Source: Streptomyces sp. LHD-70 (GTDB taxonomy: Bacteria > Actinomycetota > Actinomycetes > Streptomycetales > Streptomycetaceae). From it: a stretch of 64,000 bases of DNA. The notes below the pieces were generated by a model that ran no database searches, was not told the DNA's origin, and saw nothing but the letters and a program-made list of their open reading frames with translations. The stretch is from the NCBI RefSeq assembly GCF_031157275.1, contig NZ_JAVIFW010000011.1, positions 186,001 through 250,000 of the forward strand, given 5' to 3'. The position numbers were made by a program, and so were the translations under genes. This document shows, in pieces, positions 1-7,079 of this stretch (positions are counted from its first letter, which is position 1; each line of letters opens with the position of its first letter).

Positions 1-188
1 TCTGGTTCGACGACGGCGGAGAGATGCGCTCCGCGGGACTCGTGCGGACCGGCACGGACGACCGGAGCGCGACGCTGATGGACGGCCCTGTCGGGAAGGC
101 CTCCGGCATGGGCATCACCGTCGAGCCCGCGGGCGGCTCGCCCCGGCCCACCACCTCGCCCCTGGGCCTGATGCCCCTGCCCGCCTAG
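1..188 (+). CDS. Anti-sigma-K factor RskA-type, C-terminal end (partial)
   Basis: The window opens inside this gene; the last 61 codons are visible in the frame that ends at the TAG at 186-188. The tail reads WFDDGGEMRSAGL, then GPVGKASGMGITVEPAGGS and a Pro-rich end PLGLMPLPA. This is the usual end of the periplasmic domain of RskA-type anti-sigma factors, which bind SigK-family ECF sigma factors and release them after regulated proteolysis. The next two genes (molybdoenzyme and fasciclin lipoprotein) resemble the SigK regulon of mycobacteria, which supports the call. The sigma factor gene is expected just left of the window. Only the extracytoplasmic end can be judged. Confidence 0.75.
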   Translation, partial: WFDDGGEMRSAGLVRTGTDDRSATLMDGPVGKASGMGITVEPAGGSPRPTTSPLGLMPLPA

Positions 189-246
189 GACGCCCAGGAC
201 GCCTGCAGTTGTACGACAACCCGGTACTGCTTGACCACGCGGTACG

Positions 247-287
247 GCGCGACAGACCCGGTGCTGCACGCACCGGGTCTGTCGCGC
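247..287 (+). terminator. Strong stem-loop behind the RskA-type gene
   Basis: A perfect 18-bp inverted repeat (247-264 with 270-287) around a 5-nt loop TGCAC lies about 60 bp after the stop codon. There is no T-run, as is usual for Streptomyces terminators. It separates the anti-sigma gene from the molybdoenzyme gene. Confidence 0.7.
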
Positions 288-368
288 AACGGGTGCTCCT
301 CGGCTCGCGAACCGCTGCCCGTCCGTGGCCGTAAGAGTTCACGAGAACCAACTCGATCGGGTGACAGA

Positions 369-396
369 CCAATCCCTGGGGTCGTCCGCCTCGAAT
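369..396 (+). promoter_or_regulatory. Candidate SigK-like promoter for the molybdoenzyme gene
   Basis: CCAATCC at 369-375 and TCGAAT at 391-396 resemble, from memory, the mycobacterial SigK promoter (CCATCC about 16-17 nt CCGAAT). The match is partial. The -10-like box ends only about 7 nt before the GTG start at 404, so a leaderless or nearly leaderless transcript is implied. No equally good match was seen before the fasciclin gene. Confidence 0.3.
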
Positions 397-403
397 CAGG
401 GGT

Positions 404-1981
404 GTGAGCACACGACGAGGCAGGGCAATCAGCGCCGCACGCGGCCTACTCACCGGTCTGGTGAGCGGCTACGCGGCCCTCGCGGTGGCGGAGCTCGTCT
501 CCGTGGCCGTCCGGCCGGAGGCGAGTCCGCTGACCTCGGTGGGCGGCGCGGTCATCGACCGCACCCCGACTGCTGTCAAGGACTGGGCGATCCGCCAGTT
601 CGGCACCGCCGACAAGCTGGTGCTGCAGCTCGGCATCCTGGCGGTGCTCGCGCTGTTCGCCGCGTTCCTCGGCGTACTGGCGCTGCGGTACCGCCGTGGC
701 GCCTCGCTCGGGGTGCTGGTCCTCGGTGTCGTCGGGGCCGTGGCGGCGACGGGTCGGCCGGACTCGGTGTCCGTGCTCGACGCGGTGCCGTCCCTGTGCG
801 GGGCGGTCGTGGGTGCCGGAGTCCTGTACATCCTCTCCGGGCCTCTCGGCTCCCCGGCGTCCACGCACGACGAGGGTGCCGGTGCGGGCGGCCCGGGTCG
901 CCGGGGCTTTCTGCTCGCGGCGGCCGGGGTCACGGCGGCCGCCACGGGCCTCGGCTTCCTGGGGCGCCGCCTCAACGCCTCCTCGGCCGCGGGCGCCGAG
1001 GCGTCCAGGGCGGCCCTGCGCCTTCCCCGCCCGGCCTCACCGGCACCGCCACTCCCCCGCGGCGTGGACCTCAAGCTGCCCGGCCTGACTCCGTTCACGA
1101 CGCCCAAGGGGCGCTTCTACCGCGTCGACACCGCACTGGTGGTGCCGCGCGTGGACGCCGACAGCTGGCGGCTGCGTATCCACGGCAAGGGCGTGACCAC
1201 CCCGCTCGACCTCGACTTCCGCGACCTCGTCGGCCGAGACCTGATCGAACGGGACATCACGCTGACCTGCGTCTCCAACGAGGTCGGCGGCCCTTACGTC
1301 AGCTCCGCCCGCTGGCTCGGCGTACGGCTGGACGAGCTGCTCGCGGAGGCCGGGGTGAAGCCGCCGTCCCGCGGTGGGCGGGCGGACCAGCTCGTGGCGC
1401 GCTCGGTCGACGGCATGACGCTCGGCACCCCGGTGGAGACGGTCATGGACGGCCGGGACGCCATGCTCGCCGTCGGGATGAACGGCGAACCCCTGCCGTT
1501 CAAGCACGGCTTCCCCGTCCGCATGCTCGTGCCCGGCCTGTTCGGATACGTCTCCGCCTGCAAGTGGATCCAGGACATCGAGCTGACCACCTTCGACGCC
1601 TACGACACGTACTGGGTGAAGCGGGACTGGGCGCGTGAGGCGCCGATCAAGACGCAGTCCCGGATCGACACGCCTCGGCCCTTCGCGCGCCTGAAGCCCG
1701 GTCAGGTCGTCGTCGCGGGGATCGCGTGGGCCCAGCACAAGGGGATCGAGCGGGTCGAGGTGCGGGTCGACGACGGCCCCTGGGAGCAGGCGGACCTGGC
1801 GGCCGCAGGGCCGCTCGACACCTGGCGCCAGTGGAGCTGGCGCTGGCCCGCCACGCGCGGGGGTCACACCTTGCAGGTCCGCGCCACCGACCGGACCGGC
1901 TACACGCAGACCGACCGGCGCACCGGCACCGTCCCCGACGGCGCGACCGGACGGCACTCGGTGGTGGTCGACGTGAACTGA
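404..1981 (+). CDS. Membrane-anchored molybdopterin-dependent oxidoreductase, sulfite oxidase/SoxC-YedY-like
   Basis: A 525-residue protein. The first ~160 residues carry about four hydrophobic segments (for example LVLQLGILAVLALFAAFLGV). A GRRGFLLAAAGV segment near residue 166 looks like an internal twin-arginine/anchor segment. The rest is an extracytoplasmic Mo-cofactor domain with the likely Mo-ligand cysteine in LTCVSNEVGG near residue 287, the usual DAYDTYWVK region, and a C-terminal Ig-like dimerisation domain ending in HSVVVDVN. Such enzymes transfer oxygen or reduce sulfoxides; the substrate is unknown. The GTG at 404 gives the full first helix. It follows the RskA-type gene and precedes the fasciclin lipoprotein by 60 bp, a conserved actinobacterial trio. 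Confidence 0.88.
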   Translation: MSTRRGRAISAARGLLTGLVSGYAALAVAELVSVAVRPEASPLTSVGGAVIDRTPTAVKDWAIRQFGTADKLVLQLGILAVLALFAAFLGVLALRYRRGASLGVLVLGVVGAVAATGRPDSVSVLDAVPSLCGAVVGAGVLYILSGPLGSPASTHDEGAGAGGPGRRGFLLAAAGVTAAATGLGFLGRRLNASSAAGAEASRAALRLPRPASPAPPLPRGVDLKLPGLTPFTTPKGRFYRVDTALVVPRVDADSWRLRIHGKGVTTPLDLDFRDLVGRDLIERDITLTCVSNEVGGPYVSSARWLGVRLDELLAEAGVKPPSRGGRADQLVARSVDGMTLGTPVETVMDGRDAMLAVGMNGEPLPFKHGFPVRMLVPGLFGYVSACKWIQDIELTTFDAYDTYWVKRDWAREAPIKTQSRIDTPRPFARLKPGQVVVAGIAWAQHKGIERVEVRVDDGPWEQADLAAAGPLDTWRQWSWRWPATRGGHTLQVRATDRTGYTQTDRRTGTVPDGATGRHSVVVDVN

Positions 1982-2041
1982 CGCGCCGGTACCTCCCGTT
2001 CCGCACACCTACGAAGCCCAAGTTCCGACCGAGGAGACACC

Positions 2042-2680
2042 ATGAGCACCACACTCCGTATGCGCCGCATCGCCCTCGCGGCCGCCGGCGCGCTGGCCCT
2101 GCCGCTGGCCCTGTCCGCCTGCTCCGACGGCGGCGACACCAGCGACCGGGCCGCCGGCACCGCGAAGCCCGAGCAGGAGACGACGAGCGCGGCGCCGGCC
2201 GGCGACGAGCCGTTCGGCCCCGCCTGTGCCACGGTCCCGAAGGACGGCGCGGGGAGCTTCTCCGGCATGGCCAAGGCCCCCGTCGCCACCGCCGCTTCGA
2301 ACAACCCGGCGCTGTCCACGCTGGTCAGCGCCGTGAAGAAGGCCGGACTGGTCGACACGCTCAACAGCTCGAAGAACATCACGGTGTTCGCGCCCACCAA
2401 CGACGCGTTCGCCAAGATCCCGAAGGCCGACCTGGACAAGGTCCTCAACGACAAGGAGCAGCTCACCAAGATCCTGACGTACCACGTGGTGGGCAAGAAG
2501 CTCACGCCGCAGCAGCTGGAGAAGGGCTCCTTCGACACGCTGGCGAAGAGCAAGCTGACGACGTCCGGTTCGGGTGAGTCGTTCAAGGTCAACGACTCCG
2601 CGAACGTCGTCTGCGGCAATGTGGCGACCGCCAACGCGACCGTCTACATCGTCGACTCGGTCCTCATGCCCAAGATGTGA
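2042..2680 (+). CDS. Fasciclin-domain (FAS1) lipoprotein, MPT70/MPT83-like
   Basis: A 212-residue secreted lipoprotein. It has a Lys/Arg-poor but clear signal peptide with a lipobox (LSAC, Cys near residue 28), a short Gly/Ser/Thr linker, then one FAS1 domain. Conserved FAS1 stretches are visible: ITVFAPTNDAFAKIP, LTKILTYHVVGKKL and a final STVYIVDSVLMP-like strand. In mycobacteria MPT70/MPT83 belong to the SigK regulon and sit by the sigK-rskA locus, matching this neighbourhood. The ATG at 2042 follows GAGGAGACACC, a good ribosome site. Function is probably adhesion or cell-envelope association; the partner is unknown. Confidence 0.88.
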   Translation: MSTTLRMRRIALAAAGALALPLALSACSDGGDTSDRAAGTAKPEQETTSAAPAGDEPFGPACATVPKDGAGSFSGMAKAPVATAASNNPALSTLVSAVKKAGLVDTLNSSKNITVFAPTNDAFAKIPKADLDKVLNDKEQLTKILTYHVVGKKLTPQQLEKGSFDTLAKSKLTTSGSGESFKVNDSANVVCGNVATANATVYIVDSVLMPKM

Positions 2681-2700
2681 CCCGAGCGGCCCGACGGGCT

Positions 2701-2733
2701 TCGGCCCCCTCCCTCGAAGTGGGAGGGGGCCGA
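2701..2733. terminator. Intrinsic terminator after the fasciclin gene
   Basis: A perfect 13-bp GC-rich stem (2701-2713 with 2721-2733) and a 7-nt loop TCGAAGT start 20 bp after the stop. The gene on the other strand converges here, so it may act in both directions. Confidence 0.8.
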
Positions 2734-2736
2734 GGT

Positions 2737-2971
2737 CTAGGGCCCGTCTCCCCGATCTTCGCGGGTCCACGACGCCTGGCACGCTCCCCCAGCCTCCGGC
2801 CGGGGGGACCCCCACTCGCCGCACGCCCGAATCGCCCAAGTACGTCCAGCACGAGGGCGATCCAGGCGCACGCCGAGAGCACGCTCCCCCAAGCTCTCGG
2901 CTCCGCTCGAGCAGGGGGGACCCCCATGACGCCGCTGCCTGATCCGCGAAGATCGGGGAGACGGGCCCTAG
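2737..2971. repeat. 235-bp MITE-like element with perfect 28-bp terminal inverted repeats
   Basis: Positions 2737-2764 and 2944-2971 are exact reverse complements (28 of 28), beginning and ending in CTAG. Inside are two copies of a CTCCCCCAG...GGGGGGACCCCCA hairpin motif (about 2791-2814 and 2884-2926), a type of repeat I know to be frequent between Streptomyces genes. No ORF of note lies inside and no clear target duplication is seen beyond CTAG itself. Its right-hand CTAG supplies the TAG stop of the aminotransferase-like gene, so insertion may have reset that C-terminus. Confidence 0.75.
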
Positions 2972-4260
2972 CGCTTGTGGCGGGCGACCGCGGTGCCCAT
3001 GCGGGTGATCGCCTCCGTGAGGACGCCCTGTGACGTCGCGAAGTTCAGGCGTACGTGGCCCGCTCCGCCCGTGCCGAAGATGTGGCCGGAGGAGAGCGCC
3101 ACCCTGGCGTGGTCCAGGAAGAACTTGGCGGGTCCCGCCAGGTCCGTGACGATCGCGAGGTCGGCGGCCGTCTCCTCCGGCGCCGGGCCGGTGGCGTCCA
3201 CTTCCGGTGCGAGGCCGAGAGCGCGGCAGTCGAGCCAGGCCAGGTACGTGCCCTCCGGCCAGGCGTAGCCGACGCCCGGCAGCTGTTCGGCGACGAGGCG
3301 GCCGAGGTGGGACCGGTTCGCGTCGAGGCCCGCGAGGAGGGCGTCGAGCCACTCGTCGCCGTGGCGGTAGGCCGCGGTGTGGGCGATGACGCCGAGGTAG
3401 CTGGCGCCGTGGTGGACCTCTTCGGGCATCCGGCGCAGATCGGCGGCGGACTCGGGCCCGGCGAGGGCGAGCGCGGCCTTGATGCCGGCGAGGTTCCAGC
3501 CCTTGGTCGCCGACATGAGCGAGAAGGCGTCCTCGGCGCCGGGCAGGCTCAGGTAGGGCGTGAACGCGGCGCCCGGCAGGACGAGCGGGGCGTGGATCTC
3601 GTCGGCGACGACCCGGACCCCGTACCGCCGAGCCGTCTCGGCGACGGCCGCGAGCTCCTCGTACGTATGCACCGTGCCGGTCGGATTGTGGGGGTTGCTG
3701 AGGAGATACGCGATCCCGCCCCGGCCGCTCTGTTCCCTGAGGCGCCGGAACGTCTCCTCCAGGGTGGCCGTGTCGATGCGGAGGTCGGGGCCGAGCGGTG
3801 CCTCGACGATGCGGCGGTCGTCGTGCGTGATGAAGGCGTAGAACGGCGCGTAGACCGGGGAGTTGACGACGACGGGGTCGCCGGGGTCGGTGATCAGGCG
3901 CAGCACCTGGACCGCGCCCATCATCACGTCGGGGATCATCGCCGTACGGTCGACCGCCACGCCGTCCCACTTCCAGCGGCGCGCGGCGAAGCCGGCGAGG
4001 GACTCGGCGAACTCGGTTCCGGCGGGGTATCCGGTGTCCCCGGCGGCGATGGCCTCGTACAGCGCGTCGGCGACCGGCCGGGCGAGGGGGACGTCCATCT
4101 CCGCGACCCACAGCGGCAGGACGTCCTGCGGATGGGCCCGCCACTTCATGCTGCGGCGCCGGCGCAGTTCGTCGAGGGAGAGCGCCTCCAGGGGGTTCTC
4201 GCCGGCCCTCGCCGGCTCGGCCGCGGCGCCTGTCGCATCGTGCCCACCGTTGCTTGTCAT
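2968..4260 (-). CDS. MalY/PatB-type PLP-dependent C-S lyase (aminotransferase class I/II fold)
   Basis: A 430-residue fold-type I PLP enzyme. It opens with a Thr/Asn/Gly-rich tail, then the MalY/PatB signature around LRRRRSMKWRAHPQDVLPLW and VAEMDVPLARPVADAL. The family substrate loop YLLSNPHNPTGTVH and the PLP lysine in SATKGWNLAG (near residue 252) are present. Members cleave cystathionine or other cysteine S-conjugates; the exact substrate cannot be told. The ATG at 4258-4260 is chosen; an alternative ATG lies 9 nt upstream. The stop codon lies in the terminal CTAG of the MITE-like element. It diverges from the MFS gene with a 163-bp gap. Confidence 0.85.
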   Translation of the reverse strand: MTSNGGHDATGAAAEPARAGENPLEALSLDELRRRRSMKWRAHPQDVLPLWVAEMDVPLARPVADALYEAIAAGDTGYPAGTEFAESLAGFAARRWKWDGVAVDRTAMIPDVMMGAVQVLRLITDPGDPVVVNSPVYAPFYAFITHDDRRIVEAPLGPDLRIDTATLEETFRRLREQSGRGGIAYLLSNPHNPTGTVHTYEELAAVAETARRYGVRVVADEIHAPLVLPGAAFTPYLSLPGAEDAFSLMSATKGWNLAGIKAALALAGPESAADLRRMPEEVHHGASYLGVIAHTAAYRHGDEWLDALLAGLDANRSHLGRLVAEQLPGVGYAWPEGTYLAWLDCRALGLAPEVDATGPAPEETAADLAIVTDLAGPAKFFLDHARVALSSGHIFGTGGAGHVRLNFATSQGVLTEAITRMGTAVARHKR

Positions 4261-4423
4261 CTTCAGCATTGGACTGCCGGCGGGACGGCCGCGCAAGGGG
4301 CGGGCGATCGGCGCGTACACCCGTCGCCCCGGCGGAGCACCTGCGCTGCTCATGTCGGATGATGGGCCCTGAGCGCGTCTGCAGCGGCCGCGACGACACC
4401 ACACACGACGACCGAGGGGGACC

Positions 4424-5635
4424 GTGAACGCCGTCGCGCAACGCGCCATGATCGCCGCCGTACAAGTGCTCGGGCTCGCCGTCTGGTTCTCCATGTCGGC
4501 CGTGGTGCCGAGTCTGCGGACCGAGTGGGGGCTCGGCTCCACGGGCGCCGTGTGGCTGACCGCCTCCGTCCAGCTCGGGTTCGTGACCGGCGCGCTCACG
4601 TCCGCCGCGCTGACCCTCGCCGACCGGTTCCCGCCGCAGCGGCTCCTCGCGATCGGCTCGGCGGCGGCTGCCGCGTGCACCGTGCTGCTCGCGGTCACGG
4701 TCGACCAGCCGGCCGCCGCGTTCCCGCTGCGCTTCCTCACCGGCATGTGTCTGGCCGGGGTGTATCCGGTGGGCATGAAGCTGATGGCCTCGTGGTCCGG
4801 ACGGGCCGAACGCGGCCGGAACATGGGCGTGCTGATCGGCGCTCTCACCCTCGGCTCGACGCTCCCCCACCTCATCGCGGGCCTCGGAAGTCTGCCCTGG
4901 CGAGGCGTGCTGCTGACCGCGGCGGCCGCCGGAGCGCTCGCGTCCCTCGTCGCGTTCGCCTTCCTCCGCGTCGGCCCGCAAGCCGCCCCGGCCGCGCCCG
5001 CGGGCAACCCGCGCTACGCCCTGACCATGTTCACCGAGCGCCGCCCCCGGCTGGCCAACCTCGGCCATTTCGGGCACATGTGGGAGCTGTACGCGCTGTG
5101 GACCTGGATCCCGGCCTACCTCTCCGCGACGGCCGGGGCGGGACGGCTGCCGGGGTCGGTGGGGACGACGGTGTTCCTGACCATGGGGATCGGCGGAGTG
5201 GTCGGGTGTCTGCTCGGCGGCTGGGGCGCGGACCGGTTCGGCCGGCCGTCCGCCGCCATGGCCGCCCTGGTCGCGAGCGGGCTCTGCTGTCTGCTGTCGC
5301 CGCTGCTCGTGGACGCCTCGCCCGTGCTCCTCTTCGCGTTCTGCGCGGTGTGGGGTGCCGCTGTGATCGCCGACTCCGGGGTGTTCTCCACGTCCCTCAG
5401 CGAGGCCGTCGACCCGCGCTATGTCGGCACCGCCCTCACCGCCCAGACGGCCATCGGGTTCGCCCTCACCGTCGTCAGCATCCAGCTCACCCCGCTCCTG
5501 GCCGATGCCTTCGGCTGGCGGTACGCGCTCCTGCTCCTGGCTCCGGGGCCGTTGGCCGGCGCCGTCGCCATGCGGGCGCTCAAGGCCGCCGAGCCGCTGC
5601 GGTTCGGGGGCGCGGTGGGCGAGCAGCGGGCATGA
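4424..5635 (+). CDS. MFS transporter, CynX/NimT-like
   Basis: A 403-residue membrane protein with twelve predicted hydrophobic segments in two halves, a conserved MFS A-like loop (GVYPVGMKLMASWSGRAERGRNMG and GGWGADRFGRPSAAMA), and a central loop of about residues 185-205. The fold is a proton-driven or facilitated small-molecule transporter of the CynX/NimT or sugar-phosphate-like group; the substrate is unknown. The GTG at 4424 follows GACCGAGGGGGACC. It is divergent from the C-S lyase gene, so both may share a regulatory gap, but nothing links them functionally. Confidence 0.82.
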   Translation: MNAVAQRAMIAAVQVLGLAVWFSMSAVVPSLRTEWGLGSTGAVWLTASVQLGFVTGALTSAALTLADRFPPQRLLAIGSAAAAACTVLLAVTVDQPAAAFPLRFLTGMCLAGVYPVGMKLMASWSGRAERGRNMGVLIGALTLGSTLPHLIAGLGSLPWRGVLLTAAAAGALASLVAFAFLRVGPQAAPAAPAGNPRYALTMFTERRPRLANLGHFGHMWELYALWTWIPAYLSATAGAGRLPGSVGTTVFLTMGIGGVVGCLLGGWGADRFGRPSAAMAALVASGLCCLLSPLLVDASPVLLFAFCAVWGAAVIADSGVFSTSLSEAVDPRYVGTALTAQTAIGFALTVVSIQLTPLLADAFGWRYALLLLAPGPLAGAVAMRALKAAEPLRFGGAVGEQRA

Positions 5636-5637
5636 GG

Positions 5638-5665
5638 GGGCCGGTCCGCTCGTACGGACCGGCCC
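5638..5665. terminator. Bidirectional terminator between MFS and SPW genes
   Basis: A perfect 11-bp stem (5638-5648 with 5655-5665) with loop CTCGTA starts 3 nt after the MFS stop and lies 45 bp from the end of the convergent SPW gene. Confidence 0.8.
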
Positions 5666-5710
5666 GGCTTCCTTTCCGGTGGTTCTGCCACGGCTCGGGG
5701 CCGTCCTTCG

Positions 5711-6151
5711 CTACTGCTTGGGGACGCTCTTCGATGCCGTACCGGCGCACAGCAGCCCGAGGACCACGGCCAGCGCACCGATGATGATGTTGTTCAGGAC
5801 GACACCCGCGTCCGGGCTCTCGCCGACGATCCACGGCGCGATGATCATCCAGGCGCCCATCGCGCAGAAGGCCCAGCTCAGGCCGTACATGCGGTCCGGT
5901 GCCCGGGTGAACCCGAGGGCCAGCAGGCCGATGGCGATGCCGACGATCAGGTTGTGGGCGACCAGCGCGGGCTGGCTGGTCGTGTAGTGGAGTATCCAGG
6001 GGGACACGGCGCAGTACAGGCCGAGCAGGAACACCGGTCCGTCCACGAGCGCCACGTCGCGACCACCGAGCATGCGGTCGTAGCGATCCCGCATTTCGGG
6101 GACATCCGGGTGCGCAGATATGTCACCTCTGGTGGGCTGCACATGGGCCAT
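5711..6151 (-). CDS. SPW repeat membrane protein
   Basis: A 146-residue integral membrane protein with four hydrophobic helices and two SPW-type repeats: SPWILHYTTSQPALVAHNL and a second, diverged copy ending MIIAPWIVGESPDAG. This pattern defines the SPW family, common in actinobacteria and of unknown function. The N-terminal 40 residues are polar (HVQPTRGDISAHPDVPEMRD). The ATG at 6151 is preferred over an upstream start because GGAGACGAGCC precedes it. It converges with the MFS gene and diverges from the DHFR-like gene. Confidence 0.85.
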   Translation of the reverse strand: MAHVQPTRGDISAHPDVPEMRDRYDRMLGGRDVALVDGPVFLLGLYCAVSPWILHYTTSQPALVAHNLIVGIAIGLLALGFTRAPDRMYGLSWAFCAMGAWMIIAPWIVGESPDAGVVLNNIIIGALAVVLGLLCAGTASKSVPKQ

Positions 6152-6340
6152 GGCTCGTCTCCTTTGACTCACAGGCCGAACCGCGTCTGACGCGGTGTGC
6201 GGTGTGCGCCGCCTAGGGACATTCTGCTCTTATATTTCCTTTATGTGTAGAGGTCGCCGGGTATGGCCTGAAGTGCATGGCCTGAAGCGCTCTGGCCACC
6301 CGGGATTGCGACGAGAGACCGAAACGAAGAGAGCGGTGGC

Positions 6341-6958
6341 GTGATGAAGCTGGTCGTGCAGGAGTTCCTGACCCTTGACGGCGTCTCCCAGGGGCCGGGA
6401 TCGCCGACCGAGGACACCAGCGGCGGCTTCACCCGCGGAGGGTGGTTCGTCCCGTACCTGGACGAGCGGTTCGAGCAGCTCGCCGCCGAGTGGCTCGGCG
6501 GCGCGGACGCGCTGCTCTTCGGCCGCCGTACGTACGAGAACTTCGCGCGGGACTGGCCCGCGCTGGCCGGCCGGCACCCCCTCGCCGACACCATGAACGG
6601 CCTGCAGAAATATGTGGCCTCGCACCACCTCACCGAGGCGGACTGGGACCCGACGACGATCCTCACCGGCGACGTCCCGGCCCACGTCGCCCGACTGAAG
6701 CAGCAGCCCGGAGGGGAACTCCAGGTGCACGGCAGCGCCGAGCTCGCCCAGTCGTTGCTGGCCGCCGGTCTGGTCGACGAGTTGAGGCTCGCGATCGCCC
6801 CGGTCGTGGTGGGCCAAGGGCGGCGGCTGCTCCCCGAGGGCGGCGCACCGGCGGGCCTCCGGCTCGACCGCCAGGAGACGACGCCGGGCGGGCTCTCCGT
6901 CCACGTCTTCTCGTGCACGGGTCTGCCGGAGTACGGGACGTTCGAGGCCGGGGCGTAG
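6341..6958 (+). CDS. Dihydrofolate reductase/RibD C-terminal domain family protein
   Basis: A 205-residue soluble protein of the RibD-C/DHFR-like fold. It starts with the family pattern MKLVVQEFLTLDGVSQGPG, has the LLFGRRTYENFARDWP loop, an LQVHGSAELAQSLLAAGLVDEL segment (NADPH-binding glycine region) and the closing strand LRLAIAPVVVGQGRRLLPEGG. These stand-alone members are NAD(P)H reductases of unknown substrate and usually do not serve folate or riboflavin synthesis. A GTG (6341) and an adjacent ATG (6344) could both start it, after GAAGAGAGCGG. It appears monocistronic. Confidence 0.85.
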   Translation: MMKLVVQEFLTLDGVSQGPGSPTEDTSGGFTRGGWFVPYLDERFEQLAAEWLGGADALLFGRRTYENFARDWPALAGRHPLADTMNGLQKYVASHHLTEADWDPTTILTGDVPAHVARLKQQPGGELQVHGSAELAQSLLAAGLVDELRLAIAPVVVGQGRRLLPEGGAPAGLRLDRQETTPGGLSVHVFSCTGLPEYGTFEAGA

Positions 6959-7079
6959 GGCGTCGGCGGTCGACGGTGCCGAGGGGAGGGGGCCGCTCCG
7001 CACCCGTCGGCCGCGTTGTCAGTGCCCCGCACTAGAGTTCCCATGACACACGGACCAGGGGACGAGGGGGACGACGACC

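Noticed and set aside
2009..5077. Very long minus-strand open frame over the fasciclin, lyase and MFS genes
   Set aside because: It is a high-GC shadow: it has no homology pattern and is antisense to, or out of frame with, real genes.
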